Of a DNA stretch of 64,000 bases, positions 17,056 through 26,112 are shown one piece after another. Positions within the stretch are counted from its first letter, which is position 1; each line of letters begins with the position of its first letter. The position numbers and the translations under genes are program-made. The DNA comes from a virus, in the IMG/VR virus record IMGVR_UViG_3300005532_000007, positions 1-64,000 of that record; one strand, written 5' to 3'. A model generated the notes under the pieces. That model was not told the origin of the DNA. It saw only the letters and a list, made by a program, of their open reading frames with translations, and did not search any database.

Positions 17056-17637
17056 ATGACAGGCACGCCCGGCAACATCGTCACCGGCGCCGGCAAGCTC
17101 TACGTCGCCAGCTTCGGCGCGACCGAGCCCGCCGACTCCTCCATGTCCCCCTACACCGTGCCCGACTCGAGCGTGTGGACCGACTGCGGTCTGACGACCG
17201 GCGGCATCGTGTGGGAGGACGACCTTCCCGTCACCGACCTGACGGTCGACCAGTTCCTCGGCCCGGTCGCCGGCGCGTACGTCAACGGCACCGCGCTGTC
17301 CACGATCACCGTGACGATGGCGGAATCCACGCTGGACAACTACGCGCTGGCGCTCAACAAGCTGGTGACCCGCAACTCGGGCACCGGGTGGGCCAGCGCC
17401 GAGGCGCTCGCCGCGTCGCTGCCGCCGGTGCCCACGTATGCGGCGGTGATGGTGGACGGCTGGGCGCCGGGCGGTTCGTTCCGGCGGCGGATGATCGGGC
17501 GCAAGTGTCTGTCGAAAGCGAAGGTGCAGAACACCGTCGCCCAGGACGGCAAGATCAACGGGGTGGCGGCGACCTGGACCATGTACGAGGTCTCCGAGAC
17601 CGTCGGGCGCTGGAAGCGGATCGACCAGACGGCCTGA
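17056..17637 (+). CDS. major tail (tube) protein
   Basis: A 193-residue protein predicted to polymerise into the tail tube. It has the expected beta-rich profile: VTGAGKLYVASFG, a WTDCGLTTGGIVWEDD hairpin, VTMAESTLDNYALALN and a late RRRMIGRKCLSKAKV strand. It sits directly before the tail-assembly chaperone pair, the standard siphovirus order. ATG 17056 follows a weak site (ACGGAG). It overlaps the chaperone ATG by one base. Confidence 0.8.
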   Translation: MTGTPGNIVTGAGKLYVASFGATEPADSSMSPYTVPDSSVWTDCGLTTGGIVWEDDLPVTDLTVDQFLGPVAGAYVNGTALSTITVTMAESTLDNYALALNKLVTRNSGTGWASAEALAASLPPVPTYAAVMVDGWAPGGSFRRRMIGRKCLSKAKVQNTVAQDGKINGVAATWTMYEVSETVGRWKRIDQTA

Positions 17638-17969
17638 TGACGATGACCACCGCGAAAACCACCACCGCGCCCGCCGCGCCAGACAACAACGACGAGCCCG
17701 AGGACCGGGTGCCCGCGTTCAAGGTCGGCGAGCACACCTATACCTTCCCCGCGCACGTGCCCGTCGGCTGGGGCCTGACCTACCTGCGGCTGTTCTACAG
17801 CACCGGGCAGGACCACGCCCTGATCTGGTCGCTGGGCAAGCTGCTGGGTTTCGAGCAGCTAGGCCGGCTCGAAACAGACCCGGCGCTCACGCGCGCAGAC
17901 CTGGACGAGGCGGCCGAGGCCTGCAAGCGGGCGCTGCTCGGGGATCTGGAGAACCCAAAAGGCTCCTAG
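17637..17969 (+). CDS. tail assembly chaperone (gpG-like)
   Basis: A 110-residue protein with a Thr/Ala-rich N-terminus, a compact domain (FKVGEHTYTFPAHVPVGWGL) and a helical end. Gene order and the slippery site near its end identify it as the shorter of the two tail chaperones that coat the tape measure during tail assembly. It starts at ATG 17637 within the TGATGA overlap with the tail-tube gene and stops at 17969. Confidence 0.85.
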   Translation: MTMTTAKTTTAPAAPDNNDEPEDRVPAFKVGEHTYTFPAHVPVGWGLTYLRLFYSTGQDHALIWSLGKLLGFEQLGRLETDPALTRADLDEAAEACKRALLGDLENPKGS

Positions 17970-18286
17970 CGGCGCGCGCGCAGCAAACCGGGTGGGTGCT
18001 GGCGTACTGGCGGGACGTGGTCAGCGACTTCAGCGTCTTCCACCGCGTCCGCTCACCCGAGCGCTGCGACGAGCTGGACGCCCCGGGATTCTTCGCGCTC
18101 GCGCACCGGCTCGACCTGTACGGAGGCGCGGTCGCGCTGCGCGTCGCCCAGCAGCGGCAGCAGCACACGGCGCCGCTGCCGGGTCCGGCCGGGGCGCCGA
18201 TGGAGTTCGACGAGTACTTCGCAGGCCGCAAAATCCAGCTGATCGAGGCCGCGGCGAGGATGGAAGGAGGTGGCGCGGATGCCTGA
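17637..18286 (+). CDS. frameshifted tail chaperone (gpGT-like fusion)
   Basis: A -1 shift at 17954-17960 fuses the 110-residue chaperone to a 3' extension, giving about 216 residues. The extension reads WVLAYWRDVVSDFSVFHRV and FALAHRLDLYGGAVALR, then FDEYFAGRKIQLIEAAAR. It is helical and charged, as expected of the T domain that contacts tail-tube subunits. The extension has its own possible internal ATG but no ribosome site, supporting synthesis by frameshift. Its end overlaps the tape-measure ATG. Confidence 0.83.
17954..17960 (+). promoter_or_regulatory. -1 programmed frameshift slippery site CCCAAAA
   Basis: The canonical heptamer is read as C CCA AAA in the chaperone frame and allows slippage to CCC AAA. 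The zero-frame stop is only three codons further on (17967-17969). The -1 frame is open to 18286. Position and sequence match lambda G/GT-type recoding. Confidence 0.88.
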
Positions 18287-21167
18287 TCCGGAGGGCTTCA
18301 AGCTCGGTTCGGCGTGGATGGACGTCAAACCGAACATCGACCAGGCCGAGTGGGATGCCCGAGTCTCAGCGGCGCTGGCCGAGGCCGGCAGGGGCGCGAG
18401 CATCAGCGCCGGCTCCGGCGCCGGGTCCTCGCCGCTGAGCCGCAACCTCGTGCGCAGCCTGGAGGACGCGAAACCCGCGCTGGTCGCCGGCGCGGGCGAC
18501 GTCGGGACACAGGTCGGCGACCGGATCGCGTCGAGCACCGCCACGAGCGTGGAAGGACGGCTGCGCGACGAACACGGCCGGTTCGTGGCGGCGGGCCGCG
18601 ACAGCGGCGATCAGCTCGGCAAAGGGGTCGCCGACGGGATCCAGGACGCCGCGCCGATCGTCGAGGACGCCGGGGAGCGCCTGGGCCGCCAGCTGGCCGC
18701 GAAGTGGCGCGACCGGCTCGGCAAGGACACCGGGCAGCAGATCGGGCAGGGTATCGGCGCCGGGCTGGGCTCCGGGGTCGACGACGGGCTGACGCAGGAC
18801 ACCCCGAAGATCCGGGACCGGGCGAAGAAGACCGGGCAGGACGCGGGCGACGCGGCCGGCAAGGGCATGAGCCCGCTGATCGTCTCGGCGATCGCCGGGG
18901 CGGCGACGATCGGCGGCCCGCTGCTGGTGGCCGGGATCGGCGGCGCGATGGTCGGGGCGACCGCGCTGGTCCTGAAACAGAACAAGGTCATTTCCGCGGA
19001 CTTCGAGCAGGTCGGCAAGGACGCCGGCAACGCGATCCAGCTGGCGACCGCGCCGCTGACCGCGGACATGCACCAGGCGCTGGTCCAAGTCGACCACGAC
19101 GTCAACGCCCTGCAACCCGACTTGAAGAACCTGTTCGCGGCGGCCGAACCGGACATCTCCGCCGTCACCAGCGGGCTGACCGGGTTCGCGGGCACCGTGA
19201 TCCCCGGGGTGTCCAAGGCGGTCTCCTCCAGCCAGGTGATCGTCTCGGATTTCTCCCAGTCGCTTCCCGTGCTGGGCCAGGACATCGGCGGGTTCTTCAC
19301 CGGGCTCGTGCGCAACGCTGACCTGCAGGGCCAGGCGCTCGAGCAGACCATCGGGACGCTGGGGAACACGGTCCGCGTCGCCGGGTCCTTGATCGGATCG
19401 GCGTCTGCGGCCGCGTCGGCGGATCTGCTCGCGCTGACCCCGGTGATCAACGGGCTGGAGGGCGCGATCCAGGCGGTCGCGAACCCCGCGACGGTCGGCG
19501 GGGTGCTCGGCCTGTTCGGGGCGATGAAAGTCGACCCCGCGGTCAGCAAGGGCATCCAGAGCGTCAGCAACGGGCTGGTGACCGTGGCCGCCAAAGCCGA
19601 CGGCGCCGGCGGCCTCGTTGGCAAGGCGGGCGGTTTCGCGGAGAAGGCAGCGTCCGGGTTCGGGAAGATGGCCGACATCGTCGGCGGCCCGTGGGGCATC
19701 GCCATCGGCGCCGGCATCGGGCTGGTCTCCGGTCTGGCGGCGGCCCTGGGGCACGCGGACGACGCCACCAAGGCGATCACCGTGTCCGCGACCGACCTGC
19801 AAAGCGCGGTCGCCCAGGACGGCGCCACCGCGGGGCAGGCCACCAGCGCGTACGTGGCGGCGCAGGCGCAGCTATCCGGTCTGGCCGATGAGGCGAAGAA
19901 CGCCGGGGTGCCGCTCGACCTGCTCACGCAGGCCGCGATCGGTAACACCACGGCGATGGGGCAACTGGAGACCTCCACCCGGCACGCGAACGAGCAGTCC
20001 CGGCAGCAGCAGCAGGTCGCGGAGCAGAACCTGTCCGGGTACGCCAACCTGAACCAGGCGATGGCGACCGGCAACGACCGGCTGCAGAACTCCCTGGTGA
20101 TCACGAACTCGTTGACGACCTCCAACCGGCAGCTGCTCAACAGTGTCAAAGCGCAGGCGCAGCAGACCGCGGACGCGATCGAGAAGCAGGCGCAGCTGGA
20201 TCAGGCCACCAACGACCTGAACAACTCGACGAACATCTTCAACGCGACCCTGGACTCCGACTACCAGAAGCTCGTGGCCAAGGCGCAGGCCACCTCCGAG
20301 AGCGCGGTCGCGTCGCTGAACCTGGGTACGGGGCAGAGCGCGCTGAACCAGGCGCTGGCTGCCTCGATCGACCAGTACGACATGGCCGCCGGGGCCGGTC
20401 AGGGTTACGCGAGCGTGCTGCAGGCCCTCAACGACATGACGATGAACCTGGAGTCCTCCGAGGCGGCGTTCACGATCGCGTTGGACGGGGTGAGCAAGGC
20501 GGCGGCGGCGAACGGCCACAGCCTGGATATCAACAAGGTTTCCGGCGCGCAGAACATTCAGACGTTCACGCAGCTCGCGCAGTCGGCGGACAAGGCCGCG
20601 GCGGCGGTGTATCAGAACGAGGTCAACACCAAGGGCGCCAGTACAGCGTTCGCTGACGCGAACGCGAAACTCGCCTCGGAGAAGCAGGCGTTCATCGACG
20701 CCGCGGACAAAGCCGGGTTCAACGCGGGCAAAGTGAAGGAGCTGGCCGATCAGCTCTTCCACCTGCCGCAGGACGTGCAGGTCAACGTGGAGGCGAACAC
20801 CGCGCCGGCCCGGCAGGAACTCAACGGCCTCGTCCAGAAGATCAACGACTCGTACGGCACGGTGCAGATCTACGCCAGCGGCAGCGGCGCGCCGGGCGGC
20901 AAGGCGCTGGGGGCGAACGCAGGCGGCGGCCCGGTCACCGCAGGCACCCTGTCCACGATCAACGAGCACGGCGTCGAGACGGTGCTGTTCGGCCAGGACG
21001 CCTATGTGCTCACCCACGGGCAGACCACAGCGCTCCAAGGGCGCCCCGGCGGCATGAGCGGCACCAAACCGGCGGTCAACGCGACGTTCAACTACTACGG
21101 CACCCAGGGGCCGTCGAGCGAAACCAAGGCCCAGATGATGCGCGACCTCGCGATGGCGGTGGCCTGA
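18279..21167 (+). CDS. tape measure protein
   Basis: This 962-residue protein sets tail length and is probably ejected during infection. The long Ala/Gln/Asp-rich helical sequence has two hydrophobic glycine-rich segments, IVSAIAGAATIGGPLLVAGI (about residue 205) and GGPWGIAIGAGIGLVSGLAA (about 470). Either could insert in the host membrane. The C-terminus has a Gly-rich linker and a beta-rich end. At the usual 1.5 angstrom per residue the tail would be near 140 nm. GGAAGGAGG lies 8 bases before ATG 18279, so the upstream GTG 18270 is not chosen. No lytic domain is obvious. Confidence 0.88.
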   Translation: MPDPEGFKLGSAWMDVKPNIDQAEWDARVSAALAEAGRGASISAGSGAGSSPLSRNLVRSLEDAKPALVAGAGDVGTQVGDRIASSTATSVEGRLRDEHGRFVAAGRDSGDQLGKGVADGIQDAAPIVEDAGERLGRQLAAKWRDRLGKDTGQQIGQGIGAGLGSGVDDGLTQDTPKIRDRAKKTGQDAGDAAGKGMSPLIVSAIAGAATIGGPLLVAGIGGAMVGATALVLKQNKVISADFEQVGKDAGNAIQLATAPLTADMHQALVQVDHDVNALQPDLKNLFAAAEPDISAVTSGLTGFAGTVIPGVSKAVSSSQVIVSDFSQSLPVLGQDIGGFFTGLVRNADLQGQALEQTIGTLGNTVRVAGSLIGSASAAASADLLALTPVINGLEGAIQAVANPATVGGVLGLFGAMKVDPAVSKGIQSVSNGLVTVAAKADGAGGLVGKAGGFAEKAASGFGKMADIVGGPWGIAIGAGIGLVSGLAAALGHADDATKAITVSATDLQSAVAQDGATAGQATSAYVAAQAQLSGLADEAKNAGVPLDLLTQAAIGNTTAMGQLETSTRHANEQSRQQQQVAEQNLSGYANLNQAMATGNDRLQNSLVITNSLTTSNRQLLNSVKAQAQQTADAIEKQAQLDQATNDLNNSTNIFNATLDSDYQKLVAKAQATSESAVASLNLGTGQSALNQALAASIDQYDMAAGAGQGYASVLQALNDMTMNLESSEAAFTIALDGVSKAAAANGHSLDINKVSGAQNIQTFTQLAQSADKAAAAVYQNEVNTKGASTAFADANAKLASEKQAFIDAADKAGFNAGKVKELADQLFHLPQDVQVNVEANTAPARQELNGLVQKINDSYGTVQIYASGSGAPGGKALGANAGGGPVTAGTLSTINEHGVETVLFGQDAYVLTHGQTTALQGRPGGMSGTKPAVNATFNYYGTQGPSSETKAQMMRDLAMAVA

Positions 21168-22408
21168 TGACCGTCTACCAGGCCGGGACCACGGCGAACC
21201 TGCAGTTCCAGTTCTTCAACGAGGACACTGGCGGCACCCTGACCGACGTGGCCGCGCTCCAGGTGGACATCACCTACGGCACCAGCACCCCCGTGCCGGG
21301 AGACTCCAGCCAGGACGTGGCCGGCGGCGGCCCGTTCACCTACCAGGGCGCCGGCACCGCGACACCGGGCCAGATCTGGCGCGTGTCCACCGGCGTGTAC
21401 CAGCTGGACTGGCCGATCCCGACGTCGATCGACTCCGGGGTGTACGTCGCGAACTGGGCCGCCACGTTCGGCAGCGATCTGATCCCGGCGCAGGAGAACT
21501 TCACCGTCACCGGGGCCTACGGCGCGGGGACGCCCGCGCCGGTGCCGGCTGACGCCGGACTGTGGCGCGACTCGATCACCGGCCCGGACGGCACCGTCCT
21601 GCAGTTCGGGGCGTTGGACGCCTCCGGGGTGGCGTGGATGCGCGAAACCCTCTCCGGGACCGGCGGCCCGGACACCAGCGGGCAGGTGGTGCAGCGCGCG
21701 AACGACCACGGCGGGTACGCCACCCCGCAGTTCTATGGCCCCCGCATGATCACCCTGACGTGCCGCGCCACCGCTCCGTCGCAGCTGCTGCGCGACGCAG
21801 CGCGCGCGAACCTGCAGCGCGCGGTCGCGATCGGCGGCGCGAGCGGCGAGATGAGCCTGCTGATCTACGACGAGCCGGTGCCGAAACAGCAACTGGTGCG
21901 CCGCAGCGGGCAGATCCAGGAGACCTACCCGACCCTGGCCACCGTCACCTTCAACATCCTGCTGGTCGCCCCCGACCCGCGCCGCTACGCCACCGTGCTG
22001 CAGTCCGCCACCGTGCAAGCTGCCGTCACCGTGCACGGGATCACCCCGCCGCTGACCCCGCCGATCACGATGCCCGCCAACGGGAAACCCGCGGTGATCG
22101 CCGCCACCAACGGCGGGAACTTCGAAACCCGCCCGGTCATCCAGGTCAACGGCCCGATCCAGAACCCCTCGCTCACGCTCGTGGACACCGGGCAGGTCGT
22201 CGCTTTCACCGGACTGCTGCTCGCCTCCGGGCAGCAGCTGCTCGTCGACTTCGACAAACGCCAAGCCACCCTCAATGGGGCGCTGGTGCCCGCGGACATC
22301 TCCTCCGCGTGGTGGGTGCTGGCGCCGGGCACCTCCACCATCCGGCTCGGCGGCATCGCCTCCTCCGGTTCCGGCATGACCGCCCAATGGCGCGACGCCT
22401 ACATCTGA
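21167..22408 (+). CDS. distal tail protein (Dit-like)
   Basis: A 413-residue protein at the usual Dit position. Residues 1-120 form an Ig-like domain (STGVYQLDWPIPTSIDSG). The middle (LWRDSITGPDGTVLQFGALD, then FYGPRMITLTCRATAPS) fits the siphovirus distal-tail fold that caps the tube and holds the baseplate. The C-terminal part (about 270-413) is beta-rich with GQQLLVDFDKRQATLNG, the galectin-like second domain seen in long Dits. It overlaps the tape-measure stop by TGATGA. Confidence 0.75.
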   Translation: MTVYQAGTTANLQFQFFNEDTGGTLTDVAALQVDITYGTSTPVPGDSSQDVAGGGPFTYQGAGTATPGQIWRVSTGVYQLDWPIPTSIDSGVYVANWAATFGSDLIPAQENFTVTGAYGAGTPAPVPADAGLWRDSITGPDGTVLQFGALDASGVAWMRETLSGTGGPDTSGQVVQRANDHGGYATPQFYGPRMITLTCRATAPSQLLRDAARANLQRAVAIGGASGEMSLLIYDEPVPKQQLVRRSGQIQETYPTLATVTFNILLVAPDPRRYATVLQSATVQAAVTVHGITPPLTPPITMPANGKPAVIAATNGGNFETRPVIQVNGPIQNPSLTLVDTGQVVAFTGLLLASGQQLLVDFDKRQATLNGALVPADISSAWWVLAPGTSTIRLGGIASSGSGMTAQWRDAYI

Positions 22409-22424
22409 CAGGAAAGGACCACCC

Positions 22425-23495
22425 ATGGGCACCAGCGCCACGCTGCGCAACCCGCCGTGGCTCGACGGCATCACCTTCACCTCGCAGGACGCGCGCCTGG
22501 CGATCGTGGCCGCGCTGCTGGCGGCCGCCGGATCCTCCGGCACCACCGGGATCGCCGCGCGCGCCGGGGTGCGGCCCGGGGTCGGCTCGCCGCTGCTGGT
22601 GCAGGCCGCCTCCGGCATGAACATCACCGTCAACAACGGGTTCGCGTTCGTGCAGGGCTCCACCGCGCTGGACTCCGGGATCTACCCGGTGTGCCTGGAC
22701 GCGGCCACGACGTTGACGGTGAGCACCGCCGACCCGTCCAACCCCCGGATCGACAACGTGTGCCTCACGCTGGTGGACAACGGGGACGCCACCAGCACGT
22801 TCGTCGTGCAGATCCAGGCCGGCACCCCCGCCGCATCCCCGGCCGCGCCGACCCTGCCCGGCAACTCGCTGCTGCTGGCCACGATCCAGGTCAACGCCGG
22901 CGCGTCGTCGATCACCGCCGGGAACATCACCGACCAGCGGATCTTCACCACCGGGCACGGCGGGATCCTGTACTGCACCTCCTCCGCGCAGTACCCCGGC
23001 GCGGGCCCGGAGCAGCAATACCTGCACGACGGCACCACGCACCGGCTGCGGCGCCTCAACGGCACCGGCGGCACCGTGCCGCCGAACGTCGCGCCGTTCG
23101 CGACCGTCGCCACGCAGGTCACCAGCCCCGTCACGTGCACCTCGAACGTCACCAAGCAGCTGGTGGCGCAGGTCACGGTGACCGTGGACGGCACCAGCCC
23201 GGTGCAGGTGACCGCATCCTGGTCGCACATCGTGGCCAACACCGCCCCGGTCGGGGACTCGTGCGTGATGCAGCTGTGGCGTGACACCACGCAGATCAAA
23301 CAACTGACGACGGTGCGGGATCAAAGCACGCACACCACGATGGACGGTGCGACGCTCACCACGCAGGAAACCCCGGCGTCCGGGACGCACACCTACAGCC
23401 TCTATATGATCAACAGTTTCGCGGGTGACTCGTTCAGCATGTACGCGGCAGCGGGCGCCCCGATCGACCTGATCGTCGCCCCGGTGCCGCTGTGA
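22425..23495 (+). CDS. baseplate/minor tail protein
   Basis: A 356-residue beta-rich protein. The N-terminal half resembles baseplate upper or receptor-binding proteins, with RPGVGSPLLVQAASGMNITV and a NNGFAFVQG turn followed by DPSNPRIDNVCLTLVDNGD. The C-terminal 150 residues form a separate beta-sandwich (CTSNVTKQLVAQVTVTVDG). It follows Dit and precedes the hub-like gene. GGAAAGGA lies before ATG 22425. The exact role in the baseplate is not fixed by the sequence. Confidence 0.65.
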   Translation: MGTSATLRNPPWLDGITFTSQDARLAIVAALLAAAGSSGTTGIAARAGVRPGVGSPLLVQAASGMNITVNNGFAFVQGSTALDSGIYPVCLDAATTLTVSTADPSNPRIDNVCLTLVDNGDATSTFVVQIQAGTPAASPAAPTLPGNSLLLATIQVNAGASSITAGNITDQRIFTTGHGGILYCTSSAQYPGAGPEQQYLHDGTTHRLRRLNGTGGTVPPNVAPFATVATQVTSPVTCTSNVTKQLVAQVTVTVDGTSPVQVTASWSHIVANTAPVGDSCVMQLWRDTTQIKQLTTVRDQSTHTTMDGATLTTQETPASGTHTYSLYMINSFAGDSFSMYAAAGAPIDLIVAPVPL

Positions 23496-23502
23496 GCCCG
23501 CG

Positions 23503-24636
23503 GTGACCGACTACCGGTATGTCTCCACCGACCTGGTCACGGGCAGGCTGCTGGCCGATGAGATCCCGCTGCACGTGCAGGGCTTCGCGCGGCAGATCGG
23601 GCAGGAGATGCCGCTGACCGGGTACCTGGATTTGACCGCGGGCAACGCGAAATACCTCGCGGCGTTGGAGACGCGCCGCACGATGCTGTGGGTGCTGGAG
23701 GACAACTACCCGGTGTGGTGCGGGGTGATCTGGGACGAGCCCACCCAGTCGATCCTGGACGGCAGATACCAGATCGGCGCGAAAACCCTCGAGTCGCTGT
23801 TCGCCCGCCGCCGCATCCGCGACAACCTGACCTACACCAACCTTGACTACTGCGACGTGTGGCGGGCGCTGCTGCGCTACGCCACCGACCCGGTGCTCAA
23901 GGGCAAACAGGCCGCGGTCGCCGGGCTGTCGATGCAGGACACACAGATCGGTTCGCAGGTCACCACCTCGTACGCGGCCGGGGACCTGAAGGACGTGGCC
24001 GGCGCCCTGGCCGACCTGGAGACCGCCGGGAACTTCGAGGCGACGTTCGAACCGATGCTGGACGGCTCCGGGAACCTCGCCGTCCTCGCCCGGCTCGCCG
24101 CCACCCTGGGGCAGCCGTATCAGCAGACCAACGTGCAGCTGGTGTTCCCCGGCAACCTGACCGACTACGGGTGGCCGCGCATGGGTTCGCAGGGCGCGAA
24201 CATGGTGATCGCGACCGCGCCGACCTCCGGGATGGGTACCTGGACCTCCGGGTACAGCGCCGGGTACGGCGTGGATGAGGCGGACCTGGCCGCCGGGTAT
24301 CCGCTGCTGGAGACCGCGGTGCAGTACAACGGGGCGGCGATCACCAGCCAGGCGCAGATCGACGCCTACGCCGACGGGTACCTGGGCATCACCGGGCACT
24401 CCCCGACGGTGCCGCCGATCGTGATTGACACCTCCTCGCCGTCGGCGCCGGCGATCCGGGCCCTGGGGCTCGGGGACCGGGCGGCGCTGCTGGCGACCTC
24501 GCCGCGGCACCCGGCGCGCGCGGACGGCTCCCCCGGGCTGCAGGCGGTGGTGCGCGTGATCGGCTGGCAGGTGGTGCCTCCGGACGACGGCCAGGACGGG
24601 AAGATCACGTTGACGGCGGGGGATGTGGCGGCATGA
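23503..24636 (+). CDS. baseplate hub-like (gp37-like) tail protein
   Basis: A 377-residue protein whose first half (TGRLLADEIPLHVQGFARQ; TMLWVLEDNYPVWCGVIWDE; IGAKTLESLFARRRI) matches the pattern of Gp37-like hub proteins of actinophage tails. These form the tail tip near the membrane. The second half is beta-rich. No peptidoglycan hydrolase motif is visible. GTG 23503 is used; the stop overlaps the next gene (ATGA). Confidence 0.65.
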   Translation: MTDYRYVSTDLVTGRLLADEIPLHVQGFARQIGQEMPLTGYLDLTAGNAKYLAALETRRTMLWVLEDNYPVWCGVIWDEPTQSILDGRYQIGAKTLESLFARRRIRDNLTYTNLDYCDVWRALLRYATDPVLKGKQAAVAGLSMQDTQIGSQVTTSYAAGDLKDVAGALADLETAGNFEATFEPMLDGSGNLAVLARLAATLGQPYQQTNVQLVFPGNLTDYGWPRMGSQGANMVIATAPTSGMGTWTSGYSAGYGVDEADLAAGYPLLETAVQYNGAAITSQAQIDAYADGYLGITGHSPTVPPIVIDTSSPSAPAIRALGLGDRAALLATSPRHPARADGSPGLQAVVRVIGWQVVPPDDGQDGKITLTAGDVAA

Positions 24637-25463
24637 CGCAGTATCCGACGCCGGTCGAGCAGGCGCTGCCGAAACTGATCCGCGACCTGAGGGCGCGGGT
24701 GACATCGCTTGAGCAGCGCACCAACGCGCTCGGTTCGGCGGCCGGCACCGGGGCGCTCTCCCTGCCCGCGGTCACGGTGACGGGGCCGAACGGGACGCTG
24801 ACGCTGGCGCAGAACCCGTCGCTGCCTTCCCCCGGCACCAGCAGCCCGGCGCTGATCCTGAGCGACGGGCAGGGGTCCAGCGCGTACGCGCCGCAGCTGT
24901 ACAGCCACGAGGTCACTGCGGGCAGTAATCAGCCGTTCGAGGAGCTGGTGGCGGCGGGCCCGCAGTCCTCGGCGGACACGCAACTGTCCGCGGCGAGCAT
25001 GGTGCTGGACGGCGGGGGGACGGGGGTGAACGCGGCGCGCGGCGCGCTCAAGTGGGCGCAGAACGTGGGCGCCGCGGCGCTGGCCGCTGTGGGGTGGGAT
25101 CAGTGGGGTGTCACCCTGGCGCAGCCCGCGTCCGGGTCGGCCGCCTCCGGTGGGGCGCAGGTGACCGGGTCGGCGGTGCAGAACGATGTCGCGCCGTCCG
25201 GTGGTTCCAGCGCGAAGTTCGTGCGCATGGGCGTGTTGTCCGGGACGACGGACGGATCGGGGAACCTGGCGGTCACCGGCCTGGCGCTGGGTTTCACCCC
25301 GTCCGGGGTGGTGGTGATGCGCAACGGCGGCACAGGGCCGGCCGCGGTGGCGTGCAAGTCGGCGTCGGGCCTGTCGTCGTCGGGGTTCTCAACCTATTGG
25401 GACAACGCCGGGGTGGCTTACGCATCCAGTGCGGTCGCGGGCTGGTTCATCGTGTTCGGCTGA
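24633..25463 (+). CDS. minor tail/tail-tip fibre protein
   Basis: A 276-residue protein with an N-terminal coiled coil (IRDLRARVTSLEQRTNAL, about residues 16-34). Ala/Gly/Ser-rich strands follow, and a C-terminal beta domain (LALGFTPSGVVVMRNGG; WDNAGVAYASSAVAGWFIVFG). The coil suggests a trimer. It is the last rightward tail gene, and its 3' end overlaps the convergent JAMM gene by 46 bases. A receptor-contact role is inferred from position. Confidence 0.65.
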   Translation: MTQYPTPVEQALPKLIRDLRARVTSLEQRTNALGSAAGTGALSLPAVTVTGPNGTLTLAQNPSLPSPGTSSPALILSDGQGSSAYAPQLYSHEVTAGSNQPFEELVAAGPQSSADTQLSAASMVLDGGGTGVNAARGALKWAQNVGAAALAAVGWDQWGVTLAQPASGSAASGGAQVTGSAVQNDVAPSGGSSAKFVRMGVLSGTTDGSGNLAVTGLALGFTPSGVVVMRNGGTGPAAVACKSASGLSSSGFSTYWDNAGVAYASSAVAGWFIVFG

Positions 25464-25879
25464 GCGGGCGGCACGGTGATGGCTTCCTCGGTCGCGGCGC
25501 CGTGGTGGATGCGCCAGGCGCGCAGCACCGGCGCGGCTGGGTCTTTGAGCGACACGATCAGGTAGAGGGTCTGCGGGTCGGCGGCGTGCAGGATGTCCAC
25601 GGCGGAGGGCCGCGCTTCGGTGGCGGTGTGGGAGTGCACGATCGCGAGGGGGTCTTCGCCGCGCTGGTCCATGTCCTGGTAGGCGGCGAGCTGTTGGGCG
25701 GGGTCGAACTGGTAGAGGTAGGGGCGTGCGGGCTCGTGGGCGGCGTTGCGCATGGGGATGTACCGGGTGGGGGTGTGGCTGCCGGGTGGTCCGGCGAGGA
25801 TGCCGCAGGCTTCGTCGGGTTTCGCGGCGAGGGTGTGCGCGAGTATTTCGTGGCGCAGGGCCTGGGTGAGGGTCAGCAC
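25418..25879 (-). CDS. JAMM/MPN+ metalloprotease
   Basis: A 153-residue JAB-domain zinc peptidase, the fold that cleaves isopeptide or peptide bonds. The full motif is present: E23 (DEACGILAG), H82-S-H84, S92 and D95 (HSHTATEARPSAVD). The active site therefore looks intact. In tailed phages such domains are usually fused to NlpC/P60 tail-tip lysins; here it stands alone on the opposite strand. GTG 25879 is chosen because it overlaps the previous stop by 7 bases; the longer open frame upstream is Arg-rich and shadow-like. It is the last gene of a seven-gene leftward operon. Its substrate is unknown. Confidence 0.82.
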   Translation of the reverse strand: MLTLTQALRHEILAHTLAAKPDEACGILAGPPGSHTPTRYIPMRNAAHEPARPYLYQFDPAQQLAAYQDMDQRGEDPLAIVHSHTATEARPSAVDILHAADPQTLYLIVSLKDPAAPVLRAWRIHHGAATEEAITVPPAQPNTMNQPATALDA

Positions 25880-26112
25880 GGTGTTTCCGGGTCCGGGTAG
25901 ACGATGCGGGTCGCGCCGCCGTGTCCGTTGATCGCGATTAGGTCGTCGAGGCTGTCCCAGTGGACGGTGGATGGCCGGGCGCCTCGCCAGCGGACGGTGA
26001 TGGTGCCGTCGGGCCATTGCACGCCGTCGGCGACGTGCCCGGTGCCGGAGATCCCGCTCACGTCCACGTCCCGCTCGAGGCGGAACAACCGCGGCGCTGG
26101 TCCCCCGCTCAT
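25873..26112 (-). CDS. small conserved-looking protein, unknown
   Basis: A 79-residue protein (RLFRLERDVDVSGISGTG; GVQWPDGTITVRWRG; SLDDLIAINGHGGATRI) that looks like a small beta barrel. Proteins with this SGTGxVADGVxWxDG pattern occur in phages and actinomycete elements without known function. It overlaps both neighbours in the operon (ATGA at its start), so it is translated with the exonuclease and JAMM genes. Confidence 0.7.
   Translation of the reverse strand: MSGGPAPRLFRLERDVDVSGISGTGHVADGVQWPDGTITVRWRGARPSTVHWDSLDDLIAINGHGGATRIVYPDPETPC

Noticed and set aside
18366-20149. Two long minus-strand open frames across the tape-measure gene
   Set aside because: They are shadows of high-GC third positions in the tape measure; composition is Arg/Ala-rich and no start signals exist.
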